The notes: generated by a model from the letters alone, not told the origin. 64,000 nucleotides of DNA from Planococcus citreus (GCF_003664125.1 NZ_RCCP01000001.1:372001-436000), one strand, 5' to 3'; shown: positions 29,051 through 39,001, counted from the first letter of the stretch. Numbers and translations: made by a program.

Positions 29051-30154
29051 ATGACGGACCAAGCAATCATCCGCTTTGATAATGTTGTCCAAACTTTCGA
29101 AGGCGCGGGCAATGTTTTGAACAACATCAGTTTTGAAATGGAAAAAGGTAAATTCTACACCTTGCTCGGCCCTTCCGGCTGCGGCAAAACGACGATCCTG
29201 CGATTGATCGCGGGATTCAATCAGCCAACGAGCGGTGACATCTATATCAAAGGCAAAAAAGTCAATAAGACACCGGCAAATGAGCGGCAAGTGAACACCG
29301 TATTCCAGGATTATGCGCTGTTCCCTCATTTAAATGTATTCGAAAATGTAGCATTCGGCTTACGCATCAAAAAAATCAAAAAAGCGGAAGTCGAGCGACG
29401 CGTCAAAGAAGCTTTGGCATTCGTCAATTTGAGCGGCTATGAAAACCGCGAAATTCACGAAATGTCCGGCGGCCAGCGCCAACGCGTCGCCATCGCACGG
29501 GCCATCATCAATGACCCGGAAGTGATTCTGCTCGATGAACCGCTGTCCGCACTCGACTTGAAGCTGCGTACCGAAATGCAATATGAATTGCGGGAGCTGC
29601 AGCAGCGCCTCGGCAAGACTTTCGTCTTCGTTACGCATGACCAAGAAGAAGCACTCGCGATGTCTGATGAAATTTTTGTCATGAATGCCGGGGAAATCCA
29701 GCAGAGCGGCACGCCGATGGATATTTACGATGAACCGATCAACCGTTTTGTCGCCGATTTCATCGGGGAGTCGAATATTGCCGAGGGCGTCATGGTCGCT
29801 GATTACCGCGTGCGCTTTGCCAATAAAGAGTTCGAATGCGTCGATAGAGGCCTAAGTTCGAACGAACAAGTGGAAATCGTCATCCGCCCGGAAGACTTGG
29901 AAATCACCAAGCCGGAAACCGGCAAAATGGCGGTTCATGTCGACAGCCAATTGTTCCGCGGTGTCCATTACGAAATCTCCACTTACGACGAAACGGGTAA
30001 TGAATGGCTAGTGCATTCGACAAAACGCGTGGAAGTCGGCGCACAAATCGGCCTCGATTTCGATCCAGAAGCGATTCACGTCATGCGCTTGAACGAATCC
30101 GAAGAAGCCTTCGATGCAAGGCTTGAGTCGTACGGAGCCGTTTCCAATGACTAA
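29051..30154 (+). CDS. potA: Spermidine/putrescine ABC transporter ATPase
   Basis: 367 aa. Walker [11 protein letters not shown]-loop FQDYALFPH, signature [14 protein letters not shown], Walker [13 protein letters not shown] and H-loop VTHDQEEA are all present. The C-terminal TOBE-type domain ([13 protein letters not shown]) is typical of PotA/MalK-class importers. It overlaps potB by 8 bp, and the full potABCD set follows. Confidence 0.95.
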   Translation: MTDQAIIRFDNVVQTFEGAGNVLNNISFEMEKGKFYTLLGPSGCGKTTILRLIAGFNQPTSGDIYIKGKKVNKTPANERQVNTVFQDYALFPHLNVFENVAFGLRIKKIKKAEVERRVKEALAFVNLSGYENREIHEMSGGQRQRVAIARAIINDPEVILLDEPLSALDLKLRTEMQYELRELQQRLGKTFVFVTHDQEEALAMSDEIFVMNAGEIQQSGTPMDIYDEPINRFVADFIGESNIAEGVMVADYRVRFANKEFECVDRGLSSNEQVEIVIRPEDLEITKPETGKMAVHVDSQLFRGVHYEISTYDETGNEWLVHSTKRVEVGAQIGLDFDPEAIHVMRLNESEEAFDARLESYGAVSND

Positions 30155-30971
30155 TCGCTCATCGCGCCCATGGTACTTGGCACCTTATTATATATGGATC
30201 TTGTTATTCGTCATTGCGCCGATCGCACTCGTCGTCTATTTTTCTTTTCTTGACTTGGCCGGCAATTTCACTCTGGAAAACTACGCGAATTTCTTTTCAT
30301 CAACGTATTTCCGCATGACGCTCAGCTCGTTCTGGTACGCCTTCCTCATCACCTTTATTTCGGTGCTGATTGCCTACCCGACAGCTTACTGGCTGACGAA
30401 AACAAAGCATAAGCAACTCTGGCTGCTGTTGATCATCATTCCATCGTGGATCAACCTGTTGCTCAAAGCCTATGCGTTCATTGGTATTTTCGGGCTGTAC
30501 GGGCCTGCCAACCAATTGATCCAATTTTTCGGTGCAGGACCGCTTCAGATCCTGTTCACCGACTTCAGCTTTGTTTTTGTCGCCGTCTATATTTTCATCC
30601 CGTTCATGGTATTGCCGATCTTCAACTCGCTCGATAAAATCAATTCGGCTTTGATTGACGCATCGCGCGACCTCGGTGCATCCCAGTGGACAACATTCCG
30701 CCGCGTCATTTTTCCGCTGGCGATCAACGGCGTCAAATCCGGCGTGCAGGCCGTCTTTATCCCGGCCTTGTCCTTGTTCGTCATTACACGGCTTATCGCC
30801 GGCAATAAAGTGATCACGCTCGGTACGGCCATCGAACAGCAATTCCTGGTGACGCAAAACTGGGGCATGGGTTCGACGATTGCCGTGTTCTTGATCTTGT
30901 TCATGATTATCATCATGCTGCTCACAGGCCCGAAAGAGAAAGGAGGGGCATTGAATGGCAAAGCTAAGTAA
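30147..30971 (+). CDS. potB: Spermidine/putrescine ABC transporter permease
   Basis: 274 aa with about six transmembrane helices. The ATPase-contacting EAA-type loop reads [25 protein letters not shown]. Start ATG 30147 lies inside the end of potA (8-bp overlap), with ACGGAG upstream. It ends 17 bp into potC. It forms the inner-membrane channel together with PotC. Confidence 0.94.
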   Translation: MTNRSSRPWYLAPYYIWILLFVIAPIALVVYFSFLDLAGNFTLENYANFFSSTYFRMTLSSFWYAFLITFISVLIAYPTAYWLTKTKHKQLWLLLIIIPSWINLLLKAYAFIGIFGLYGPANQLIQFFGAGPLQILFTDFSFVFVAVYIFIPFMVLPIFNSLDKINSALIDASRDLGASQWTTFRRVIFPLAINGVKSGVQAVFIPALSLFVITRLIAGNKVITLGTAIEQQFLVTQNWGMGSTIAVFLILFMIIIMLLTGPKEKGGALNGKAK

Positions 30972-31761
30972 ACCCGCCAAAATCTATTTGGCGTTCGTCT
31001 TTTTTATTCTCTATGCCCCGATTTTCTATTTGATTTTCTATTCCTTCAATAGCGGCGGCACCATGTCCGGCTTTGAAGATTTCACTTGGGAACATTACGC
31101 GGCCGTATTCAATGACACACGCCTGCTCATCATTGTCTTGAACACGGTCATCGTCGCTTTGCTGTCTGCACTCATCTCGACAGCGATCGGCGTGCTTGGC
31201 GCCATCGGCATCATTTTTCTGCGCAACCGGAAAATGCGCAACGCCGTCTTGTCCTTGAACACCGTGTTGATCGTCAGCCCGGATGTCATCATCGGGGCAT
31301 CGTTTCTGATTCTCTTCACGATGGTCGGCGTCAAGCTCGGCTTTGCGTCCGTCCTGGTATCGCATATCGCCTTCAGCATCCCGATTGTCGTCATCATGGT
31401 ATTGCCAAAACTGCAGGAAATGAGCTCAAGCTTAATTGACGCGGCGACGGACCTCGGGGCATCACAGCGCGATATTTTGACGCGCGTCATTATCCCTTAC
31501 ATCAAACCGGGGATATTCGCCGGCTTTTTCCTGGCGCTGACGTATTCGCTCGATGATTTCGCCGTCACGTTCTTCGTCACCGGCAATGGTTTCGCGACAT
31601 TGTCCGTTGAAATTTACTCGATGGCGCGAGCAGGTATCACGCTAACGATCAATGCCTTGTCCGCTTTGATTTTCGTTGTGACGCTTGGCCTTGTCCTCGG
31701 ATATTATTTCTTTAATCAGCGCTCCGGGGCGAATGCTGGAACAGGAGGGACACGACCATGA
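30955..31761 (+). CDS. potC: Spermidine/putrescine ABC transporter permease
   Basis: 268 aa, six predicted helices. The EAA loop LIDAATDLGASQRDILTRVIIPYI is clear. AAAGGAGGGG precedes the ATG within the end of potB. Its stop overlaps the potD start (ATGA). Confidence 0.94.
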   Translation: MAKLSKPAKIYLAFVFFILYAPIFYLIFYSFNSGGTMSGFEDFTWEHYAAVFNDTRLLIIVLNTVIVALLSALISTAIGVLGAIGIIFLRNRKMRNAVLSLNTVLIVSPDVIIGASFLILFTMVGVKLGFASVLVSHIAFSIPIVVIMVLPKLQEMSSSLIDAATDLGASQRDILTRVIIPYIKPGIFAGFFLALTYSLDDFAVTFFVTGNGFATLSVEIYSMARAGITLTINALSALIFVVTLGLVLGYYFFNQRSGANAGTGGTRP

Positions 31762-32834
31762 AAGGCATCATTAGAGCAAGTGCAGCGATCGTAATCATTT
31801 CCGCCGTCCTTTTCTACGCCGTCCATCTGTTGGAGAGCAGTTCTGCCACCAGCGGCAGTGGCTCGATATCGGTCTATAACTGGGGCGAATACATCGATCC
31901 CGAACTGATCAGCCAATTTGAAGAAGAAACCGGCATCCAGGTCATCTACGAGACATTTGATTCGAATGAATCGATGATGACAAAAGTCGAGCAGGGCGGA
32001 ACGTCTTATGACGTCGCCATGCCGTCGGAATACGCCATCGAAAAAATGAAGGAAAACGATTTGCTGTTGCCGATCGACCACAGCAAGATCCCGAATCTCA
32101 AAAACATCGATCCGTATTTTTTGGATTTGCCATTCGACCCGGGCAACGAATATTCCATTCCCTATTTCTGGGGAACCGTCGGCATCGCCTACAACCCGAC
32201 ACTTCTCGAAGGGCAGACTTTCGAAAGCTGGGATGACCTGTGGAACCCGACGCTCGAACAGGAAGTCATCTTGGTCGACAGCGCCCGCGAAGTCATCGGC
32301 ATGGGCTTGAACAGCCTCGGCTATTCGCTGAACTCCACCGATCTCGGGGAATTGCGCGAAGCGACCGATAAACTGAAAACGCTCGGGCCCAACGTCAAAG
32401 CGATCATCGGCGATGAAATTGTCGAAATGATGCGCCGCGAGGAAGCGGCAGTTGCCGTCACCTGGTCGGGGCAAGCTGCAGATATGATGTGGATCAACGA
32501 AGACATCGATTATGCAGTGCCGGAAGAAGGCTCCAATCTTTGGTTCGATAACATGATCATCCCGTCGACAGCCGGCAATGTCGACGGCGCACATCAGTTC
32601 ATTAACTTCATGCTGGACGCTGAAGTAGCTGCGCAAAATGCGGATTATGTCGGTTATTCTTCCCCGAATGCAGCCGCACTCGAGTTGATGGATCCTGAAG
32701 TGACAGGTGATGAGCGTTTCTATCCGACAGAAAAAATGCGCGACCGCCTCGAAGTCTATGAAAACCTCGGGCTCGAAATGCTCGGCGTCTACAACGAACT
32801 GTTTTTGGAATTCAAGATGGATATGGAAAAATGA
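31758..32834 (+). CDS. potD: Spermidine/putrescine-binding protein, membrane-anchored
   Basis: 358-aa periplasmic-type binding protein. The mature part begins SISVYNWGEYIDPELI, the hallmark of PotD/PotF, and contains EYAIEKM, PYFWGTVGIAYNP and GAHQFINFMLD. The N terminus has a hydrophobic anchor (about residues 7-22) but no lipobox cysteine, unlike most Gram-positive binding proteins. So it is probably tethered by an uncleaved helix or released. Last gene of the operon, followed by a terminator. Confidence 0.93.
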   Translation: MKGIIRASAAIVIISAVLFYAVHLLESSSATSGSGSISVYNWGEYIDPELISQFEEETGIQVIYETFDSNESMMTKVEQGGTSYDVAMPSEYAIEKMKENDLLLPIDHSKIPNLKNIDPYFLDLPFDPGNEYSIPYFWGTVGIAYNPTLLEGQTFESWDDLWNPTLEQEVILVDSAREVIGMGLNSLGYSLNSTDLGELREATDKLKTLGPNVKAIIGDEIVEMMRREEAAVAVTWSGQAADMMWINEDIDYAVPEEGSNLWFDNMIIPSTAGNVDGAHQFINFMLDAEVAAQNADYVGYSSPNAAALELMDPEVTGDERFYPTEKMRDRLEVYENLGLEMLGVYNELFLEFKMDMEK

Positions 32835-32860
32835 CAGGCAGAACTTCTGCCTGTTTTTTT
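32834..32860 (+). terminator. Terminator of the pot operon
   Basis: Arms ACAGGCAGA/TCTGCCTGT with a 3-nt loop and T7, directly after the potD stop. Confidence 0.85.
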
Positions 32861-32941
32861 CCGTTTAAATAAGGTATAGTAAATAAGTTCATAACACCAA
32901 AATTTAGCCACACGAAATAAAAACGAGGGAAGGTTAGCCTC

Positions 32942-34135
32942 ATGGCCGTCAAATCAACTAAATTCGCCTTATATATACTCATGTTCAATATGTTCATCGC
33001 CATGAGCGGAATTGGCCTCATCATCCCGATCATGCCCGCTTATCTGGAAACATTCGGTGTCGCAGGCCAAGCGCTCGGTACCTTGATCGCCACTTTCGCT
33101 TTTGCCCAATTTCTATTTTCGCCGATTTCCGGAGAACTCTCCGATAAATACGGGCGCAAGAACTTGATCATTTTCGGACTGGTCGTATTCGGCTTGTCGC
33201 AGCTGCTCTTCGGCATGGCAACCGAATTATGGGTCCTCTATCTCGCACGCTTCTTCAGCGGCGTCGGCGGCGCATTCCTGATCCCGCCGATGATGGCATT
33301 TGTAGCCGATATCACAACTTACGAAGAACGCGGCAAAGGAATGGGATTGCTCGGCGCTTCGATGTCTCTCGGTTTCATGATCGGGCCGGGTATCGGCGGC
33401 TTCCTCTCTGAAGTTAGCCTGCAATTCCCGTTTTATGTCGCGACCTCTGTCGCTTTGCTGTCCGCTTTGCTCTCCTTCTTCGCCTTGCCGAATGTCAAAC
33501 CAGCGGTGCAGGCTGTGGATTATAAACGAGAAAATTTATACCAGCAGATGAAACGTTCTGTCTACACACCGTATTTCGTCATGCTGCTGGTGATGTTCAT
33601 CTTTGCATTCGGGCTGTCAAATTTCCAGTCGACAATCGCCTTGTATGTCGATAAGCAATTCCAATTCACACCGAAAGAAATCTCGGTTGTCATCACTGTC
33701 GGCGGCTTTGTCGGCGTCATCGTCCAAACTTTCGTCATCGACAGTTTGTTCAAGCGTTTCGGTGAGATGCGCGTCATCCTCGTCAATCTGCTCATTTCAG
33801 CCGCTGCCATGATCGGCATTCTCTTCGTCAATACATTCTGGACGATTCTATTCGTGGCAGCTGTCTTTTTCACAGCCGCCTCCCTCCTGCGCCCGGCAAT
33901 CAACACGCTCATTTCAAAACTCGCCGGCGACTCGCAAGGATATGCGGCTGGGATGAACAATGCTTACATGAGCCTCGGCAATATGATCGGGCCTGCGCTT
34001 GCCGGGATTCTCTTCGACATCGACATGAGCTTCCCGTACATTACAGGAACCTTCATCCTACTCGTCTGCTTCTTCATCGCCTTTAACTGGTCGGCGAGAA
34101 AAAAAGAGCTACTGCAGGAAAGCCGCAGTACCTGA
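32942..34135 (+). CDS. MFS drug-proton antiporter (DHA1 family)
   Basis: 397 aa with 12 predicted helices. The A-motif GELSDKYGRKN lies between TM2 and TM3, and the antiporter motif C sequence (GLLGASMSLGFMIGPGIGGF) lies in TM5. This resembles NorA/Bmr-type multidrug exporters. It is monocistronic between two terminators, with GAGGGAAGG upstream of ATG 32942. Substrates cannot be read from sequence. Confidence 0.87.
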   Translation: MAVKSTKFALYILMFNMFIAMSGIGLIIPIMPAYLETFGVAGQALGTLIATFAFAQFLFSPISGELSDKYGRKNLIIFGLVVFGLSQLLFGMATELWVLYLARFFSGVGGAFLIPPMMAFVADITTYEERGKGMGLLGASMSLGFMIGPGIGGFLSEVSLQFPFYVATSVALLSALLSFFALPNVKPAVQAVDYKRENLYQQMKRSVYTPYFVMLLVMFIFAFGLSNFQSTIALYVDKQFQFTPKEISVVITVGGFVGVIVQTFVIDSLFKRFGEMRVILVNLLISAAAMIGILFVNTFWTILFVAAVFFTAASLLRPAINTLISKLAGDSQGYAAGMNNAYMSLGNMIGPALAGILFDIDMSFPYITGTFILLVCFFIAFNWSARKKELLQESRST

Positions 34136-34156
34136 TTCATAGATTAATCTAAATGC

Positions 34157-34195
34157 AAAGAAGCGAGACGCCGCTATGGCGTCTCGCTTCTTTTT
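34157..34195. terminator. Bidirectional terminator between the MFS gene and dapL
   Basis: Arms AAGAAGCGAGACGCC/GGCGTCTCGCTTCTT with a 5-nt loop and T5. Confidence 0.9.
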
Positions 34196-35309
34196 ATCGT
34201 TGCTTGAAATAATCATAAATGAATCGTGGCATGAACGATAAGATTCTCTCGTCCGGCATCAGTTTTGAATGGTGCAGGCCATACTCCGCTCCGGCCCCTG
34301 CCCAAAACATCAAAGCCGGCAGCCTTTCGGTGAAATAGCCGAAATCTTCACCCGTCATGGCGGATTTACTGCGCACAGCTTGTATGTCCGGAACATCCTG
34401 TGCATAGCGCAAAAATGACTCGGCAAGCTGTTCATCATTGTCCACTTGGCGATAGTTCGCCCCGTAATCGATCGACACTTGGCATTCATAGCCTTCTTCG
34501 ATCGACCGGCACAGCAATTCAACGCGTTTTTTTACGCTTTCCATCGACTCAGGTGTCAAGGTGCGGATTGTCCCTTCCAGTCGTGCCCGTTCAGCGATAA
34601 TGTTTTGCACAGTGCCCGCAGACATTTTCCCGACCGTCAAAACGGCCGAATCCATCGGGTCGACATTGCGGCTGACGACTGTCTGCAATTGCATCAATAA
34701 AGCCGCTGCTGCCACGGCCATATCGCGCGTCTGATGCGGGTATGCGGCATGGCCGCCTTTGCCGTGCAGATCGATGAACAATTCCGATGTGTTGGCAAAG
34801 AGAAGACCAGGTTTCGTCGCGACAGTGCCGACCGGCAGTTCAGGTGCAATGTGCAAGGCAAAAAGTTCATCCGGCAAGAGATCCGGACGCTCTTTTTCAA
34901 GCCATGCCAAGAGCGGCTGTGCGCCGCCCGGCCCCTCTTCTGCAGGTTGGAACAAGATCACTGCATCGTTATCAAGCGGATGTTCAACCAACTGTTCCAG
35001 CAAGCCGAGCGCGACTGCCATATGGATATCGTGCCCACAGGCATGCATGAACCCTTCATGGCGTGAGGAAAACGGCAATGCGGTTTCTTCAAGGATCGGC
35101 AAACCGTCGATATCCGTGCGCCAACCGATTGTTTTCTCAGGCGACCTGCCCTTGACTTTGACCACGAGTCCTGTGCGCCATTCAACCAGCTCGATGCGGT
35201 CTGGGGCCATTTTGGAAATGATGTCTATTAAGTAACTTTGTGTTTTGAATTCCTGAAACCCGATTTCTGGAATTTCATGCAGTTCTCTCCTGATTTGAAT
35301 AAGATCCAT
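34194..35309 (-). CDS. dapL: N-acetyldiaminopimelate deacetylase
   Basis: 371-aa M20 family metallohydrolase. HACGHDIHM with metal His/Asp, PAEEGPGGA with catalytic Glu, and a C-terminal His (LHHSKL) are seen. It is directly downstream of dapH (11-bp gap), matching the acetylase branch of lysine/DAP biosynthesis and B. subtilis ykuR. It would release meso-DAP precursor LL-DAP from its N-acetyl form. The context makes this more likely than a general amidohydrolase. Confidence 0.92.
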   Translation of the reverse strand: MDLIQIRRELHEIPEIGFQEFKTQSYLIDIISKMAPDRIELVEWRTGLVVKVKGRSPEKTIGWRTDIDGLPILEETALPFSSRHEGFMHACGHDIHMAVALGLLEQLVEHPLDNDAVILFQPAEEGPGGAQPLLAWLEKERPDLLPDELFALHIAPELPVGTVATKPGLLFANTSELFIDLHGKGGHAAYPHQTRDMAVAAAALLMQLQTVVSRNVDPMDSAVLTVGKMSAGTVQNIIAERARLEGTIRTLTPESMESVKKRVELLCRSIEEGYECQVSIDYGANYRQVDNDEQLAESFLRYAQDVPDIQAVRSKSAMTGEDFGYFTERLPALMFWAGAGAEYGLHHSKLMPDERILSFMPRFIYDYFKQR

Positions 35310-35320
35310 AGGAAGGCCTC

Positions 35321-36034
35321 TTACAGCTGGCGAAGTTCTTGCTTGATTTCCGTTTTCGAACGGGTTTTTTCATCCATTAGCTTCAACACACGTGCTGGCG
35401 TGCCGCCGACAACTGCGTTTTCAGGCACATCTTCGATGACGACAGCGCCTGCTGCGACGACGGAGCCTTTGCCGATGCGGACGCCTTCCAATACGACTGC
35501 GTTCGCGCCGATCATGACATCGTCCTCAACGATTACCGGTGTAGCAGATGCAGGCTCGATTACGCCAGCAAGTACAGCGCCAGCACCGATATGGCAGTTT
35601 TTCCCGACTGTCGCGCGGCCGCCCATGATGACGCCCATGTCGATCATCGTGCCATCGCCGATGACAGAACCGATATTGATGACAGCGCCCATCATGATGA
35701 TGCAGTTGCTGCCGATTTCCACGTTCTCGCGGATAAACGCACCAGGTTCGATCCGCGAATTGATGTTCTTCAAGTCAAGCATCGGGATCGCTGAGTTTCT
35801 GCGATCGTTTTCCACTACGGAATCTTCGATGACTGAAGCGTGCTGCTCTAGTGCCTTCTCCACTTCAGCCCATTCGCCGAATACTGTTGCATGATTGCCT
35901 TCTCCAAATACTTTCGAGCCTTCGCCAAAATCAAGCGCAGCTACGCCTTCACCTTTGACATATACTTTTACAGGCGTCGATTTCTTCGCATTCTGTATGT
36001 ACGAAATAATTTGATTTGCATCCATTTGTTCCAT
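35321..36034 (-). CDS. dapH: Tetrahydrodipicolinate N-acetyltransferase
   Basis: 237 aa. N-terminal alpha-helical domain ([25 protein letters not shown]) is followed by a left-handed beta-helix of hexapeptide repeats ([41 protein letters not shown]). It acetylates tetrahydrodipicolinate with acetyl-CoA. It pairs with dapL. AGAGGT lies 8 nt before the ATG. An upstream near-palindrome overlaps the likely promoter. Confidence 0.95.
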   Translation of the reverse strand: MEQMDANQIISYIQNAKKSTPVKVYVKGEGVAALDFGEGSKVFGEGNHATVFGEWAEVEKALEQHASVIEDSVVENDRRNSAIPMLDLKNINSRIEPGAFIRENVEIGSNCIIMMGAVINIGSVIGDGTMIDMGVIMGGRATVGKNCHIGAGAVLAGVIEPASATPVIVEDDVMIGANAVVLEGVRIGKGSVVAAGAVVIEDVPENAVVGGTPARVLKLMDEKTRSKTEIKQELRQL

Positions 36035-36066
36035 TGATCAAAACCTCTTTCTCTCGTGTAATGGTG

Positions 36067-36092
36067 TTATTATATCTGATTCAGTATAATAA
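36067..36092 (-). promoter_or_regulatory. Near-palindrome overlapping the putative dapH promoter
   Basis: TTATTATA and TATAATAA flank a 10-bp centre that itself contains CTGA-T-TCAG. The minus-strand arm supplies a TATAAT -10 box toward dapH. No T run follows, so an operator is more likely than a terminator. Confidence 0.5.
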
Positions 36093-36100
36093 TACATCCT

Positions 36101-36976
36101 TTAGCTTAACAGAGTGGCATGTTTTTTGACAATATCGACAAATGCCTCGACCTGTCGCAACTGGAAAGACGATTCATAGCCGATCAGCCACGTATCCCGT
36201 GTCAACTCCAGTTCCTGTTCACTATTCGTCAGCGGCATCGTGTGAACATCTTCTGCCCCTGTCAAGGTAATCGAGGGCAAAATCGCATAGCCGATGCCAT
36301 TGACTGCCATCTGCTTGCACGTTTCGATTTGGTCCACCGTGATTTGGCGTTTCGGGTTGGAAGCGAAATGCTTTTGCCACCATTGCTGAATTTCTTCATA
36401 ATAGGTCGAATCGCTTTTAAATTGGATAAACGGCCGTTCAGTCTTCATCACTTCTTCCAGCGAACTGATTTCTTTGTCGACCAAGTACAAAGTGTCTTTA
36501 AATAAATGGATCTTCGGGCCTTTCCAGTCTGTCTGTCCCCGGACGATGCCGATATGGGCTTCGCCGTCGTACAGGGCACGGACAATTTCAGAGCTCCAAC
36601 CGGTGATCAATTGCACTTTCGCTTCCGGATACAGGGTAATGAAATCTTTCAACACTTTTGGAAGCCAGTTTTGGCCGATGATCGACGCACAGGCGATCTT
36701 CAAGGTGCCATGCACTTTTTCACTTAAGGTATGCAGCTGTTCGAAAATCTCTTCCCGGCGTATTACCGCTTCCTTTGCGTACTGAATAACCAATTCACCA
36801 GCTGGCGTCGGCGTCAGCCCTTTTTGTGAGCGCACGAACAATTGCTGGCCCCACTCCTTTTCAATCGATTGCAGCCGCTGGGACAAGGCAGGCTGCGACA
36901 AGAAAAGCCGCTCTGCCGCTTTTCGCATATTGCCTTCTTCAGCGAGTACTTTAATGATCATTTCTTCATTTGACAT
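36101..36976 (-). CDS. ccpC: LysR family regulator CcpC
   Basis: 291 aa. N-terminal winged helix (EEGNMRKAAERLFLSQPALSQRL) and LysR effector domain. IIGQNWLPKVLKDF, LITGWSSEIVRALY, PFIQFKSDSTYY and VDQIETCKQMA closely resemble B. subtilis CcpC (YkuM). Family knowledge: CcpC represses citB and citZ and responds to citrate. Neighbours darB and dapH are those of ykuM. It overlaps the upstream MFS gene by 11 bp. The N terminus is a few residues shorter than in B. subtilis. Confidence 0.85.
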   Translation of the reverse strand: MSNEEMIIKVLAEEGNMRKAAERLFLSQPALSQRLQSIEKEWGQQLFVRSQKGLTPTPAGELVIQYAKEAVIRREEIFEQLHTLSEKVHGTLKIACASIIGQNWLPKVLKDFITLYPEAKVQLITGWSSEIVRALYDGEAHIGIVRGQTDWKGPKIHLFKDTLYLVDKEISSLEEVMKTERPFIQFKSDSTYYEEIQQWWQKHFASNPKRQITVDQIETCKQMAVNGIGYAILPSITLTGAEDVHTMPLTNSEQELELTRDTWLIGYESSFQLRQVEAFVDIVKKHATLLS

Positions 36977-38441
36977 CCGGTTTCACTCCTTTTAATCCGC
37001 GCAATCCGAAAATCAGCAGGAAACTGACCAAAGCGCAGAGAAATGCAATGCTGTATACATTGCGCAGCCCGAAAGCCAAAGCTTCCTGCAACACCAGCTT
37101 ATCCGCTTCCGGCAACTGCACTCGGCTATCGATGCTTAAAATCGAGTTGACGGATTCCAGCGATAAATTGCTTGAATCGTCCAGCCGGTTCAATAGCGAG
37201 CTGTTCAATATGCTGCCGAGAAGCGCTACGCCGATCGTGCTGCCAAGGTTGCGCATGAACATATTAGAAGCGGTTGCCGCTCCCCGCTTATCATAGGACA
37301 CTGCGGATTGGATCGAGACAATAAAGGCGGTGCTGGTCAATCCCATGCCGACACCGACGAAGAAACTCGACATCCCTGCCCATAGCGGACCGAACCCCGG
37401 CTGCATCGTTACAAACAACGCCGTTCCGATAAGAAGGAACGAGCCACCAAGAAGCGAGGTGCGGAAATAGCCGATGCTGATCAAGAGCCTTCCTGACAGG
37501 ACAGAAGCGATCGGCCATCCGATCGACATTGTCGTCAACGTGAAGCCGGCAATGGCTGCTGGCTGTTCCATGACACCGGTCACATAAGCCGGCAGATAAC
37601 TGGAAATGCCGATCAATATAATCCCTGTTGCGAGCGAAACCAAATTCGCATAGAGAATCGCGCGGTTTTGCCATATTTCAAACGGCATCATCGGATCACT
37701 CGACGCGCGTTCTGCTTTGACAAACCAGAACATGAACAAAGCGCCGATAATGGCAAGCAAATAAGAAGGAGCCGAAAGCCAGCCAAAAGACACGCCTCCT
37801 TCGATAAGCAGATACAAGACGCTGCTAAGTGCAATCGTCAAAAACAAGGCCCCTCTGTAATCGACTTTCGCCCGCTTCATGCGCACCGGTTCTTTCAAAT
37901 AAACCAAGATGCCGAGCAGCGACAAAATCCCGAGCGGCAAGTTGACCCAAAATACGTATTGCCAGCCGATGGTCGCTACCAAAACACCGCCGATGGCAGG
38001 GCCGGCGATGGCCGAGATGCCCCAGACGCTGGACAAATATCCTTGGATCTTCGCCCGTTCTTCAGGAGAATAAATATCCCCCACGATCGTCGACGCGATT
38101 GGCATGATAGCTCCCGCTCCCGCCCCTTGGATAAAGCGGAAGGCGATCAACTGCTCCATCGAATCCGCTAAACCGCATAACAAGGAGCCAATTAAAAACA
38201 GCAGCATGCCGAAAGTGAAAACCGCTTTCCTGCCCACAAGATCAGCTAATTTCCCATATAACAGCACCGTCACCGTGCTCATCAGCAAATAAGCGGAAAA
38301 TACCCAACTGTATTTCGAAAACCCGCCGAGATCTGCAGCAATGCTCGGCATCGCGGTCGAGACAATGGTCGCCTCAACTGCAGAAACGAACATCGCCAGC
38401 ATGACCGCAATCAAGATGAGCGGGCGTTTCGTTTGTTCCAT
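36966..38441 (-). CDS. MFS multidrug exporter (DHA2, EmrB/QacA-like, 14 TM)
   Basis: 491 aa, about 14 hydrophobic helices. Motif A GKLADLVGRKAVF, motif D-like RFIQGAGAGAIMPIAST and motif C WGISAIAGPAIGGVL are visible. ATG 38441 has AAGGGATC upstream; a six-codon extension is not needed. Its 3' end overlaps ccpC by 11 bp, which is unusual for this neighbourhood and suggests co-transcription of an efflux pump with ccpC. Substrate unknown. Confidence 0.88.
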   Translation of the reverse strand: MEQTKRPLILIAVMLAMFVSAVEATIVSTAMPSIAADLGGFSKYSWVFSAYLLMSTVTVLLYGKLADLVGRKAVFTFGMLLFLIGSLLCGLADSMEQLIAFRFIQGAGAGAIMPIASTIVGDIYSPEERAKIQGYLSSVWGISAIAGPAIGGVLVATIGWQYVFWVNLPLGILSLLGILVYLKEPVRMKRAKVDYRGALFLTIALSSVLYLLIEGGVSFGWLSAPSYLLAIIGALFMFWFVKAERASSDPMMPFEIWQNRAILYANLVSLATGIILIGISSYLPAYVTGVMEQPAAIAGFTLTTMSIGWPIASVLSGRLLISIGYFRTSLLGGSFLLIGTALFVTMQPGFGPLWAGMSSFFVGVGMGLTSTAFIVSIQSAVSYDKRGAATASNMFMRNLGSTIGVALLGSILNSSLLNRLDDSSNLSLESVNSILSIDSRVQLPEADKLVLQEALAFGLRNVYSIAFLCALVSFLLIFGLRGLKGVKPDVK

Positions 38442-38465
38442 AGTGATCCCTTCTTTCAACCAGCA

Positions 38466-38497
38466 GAAAAAAAGGCCTCAATGGATGAGACCTTTTT
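38466..38497 (-). terminator. Terminator of darB
   Basis: Arms AAAAAGG.CTCA/TGAG.CCTTTTT; the mismatch is G-U on the minus-strand RNA, and T7 follows. Confidence 0.75.
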
Positions 38498-38505
38498 CAG
38501 GGTAA

Positions 38506-38949
38506 TTATCGTTTGAACTGGTAAAGTTGTTTTTTCAATTGCTTCAAGACAATCCGTCTTGTCAAAATCCCCATGAACATTCCATCGTCATCCACTACAC
38601 AAAGGAAATTCTGGTCGATCACCAGATCCAAAGCTCTTTGGAAGCGGTCATTCAAATGGATCAGCGGCAGGTCGGTCTGCATAATCTCTTCGACTCGAAT
38701 ATCGCCAAGTTTCTCATACTCTATATGGTCCATTCCAAGAATGGCGTCTGTGATGCGCTGGGCATTAATCAAGCCGTGAAACCGGTACTTCGCATCCAAA
38801 ACCGGGATGGCTGAATAGCCGGTCTTCGTCAAAACCAATAAAGCATGCTCGGCACTATTGCCGATTTGGACATGTGCTACTTTTTCGGACGAGATGACAA
38901 ATTCTTCGATCGGGGTTTCAAGAAAATCTTTGCTCGGTAATGAAATCAT
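38506..38949 (-). CDS. darB: c-di-AMP-binding CBS protein
   Basis: 147 aa with two CBS motifs. KVAHVQIGNSAEHALLVLTKTGYSAIPVLD is close to DarB/YkuL of B. subtilis and CbpB of Listeria. Family knowledge: the apo form activates the (p)ppGpp synthetase Rel and pyruvate carboxylase, and c-di-AMP binding prevents this. Same length as YkuL and beside ccpC and fadH as in B. subtilis. A possible extended -10 promoter (TGTTATGAT) lies about 55 bp upstream at 39002-39010. Confidence 0.9.
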   Translation of the reverse strand: MISLPSKDFLETPIEEFVISSEKVAHVQIGNSAEHALLVLTKTGYSAIPVLDAKYRFHGLINAQRITDAILGMDHIEYEKLGDIRVEEIMQTDLPLIHLNDRFQRALDLVIDQNFLCVVDDDGMFMGILTRRIVLKQLKKQLYQFKR

Positions 38950-39001
38950 GTGCTCTACTCCTTTTGCATCGCATGGTCTGATGCCGAAACACTTCGATTA
39001 C

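Noticed and set aside
30300..30980. 226-codon frame antisense to potB
   Set aside because: A shadow of a membrane-protein gene; the translation is artificially rich in Gln/Asp/Arg.
31716..32636. 306-codon open frame antisense to potD
   Set aside because: It mirrors the codon structure of potD, starts without a ribosome binding site and its translation looks low-complexity and unlike a known protein.
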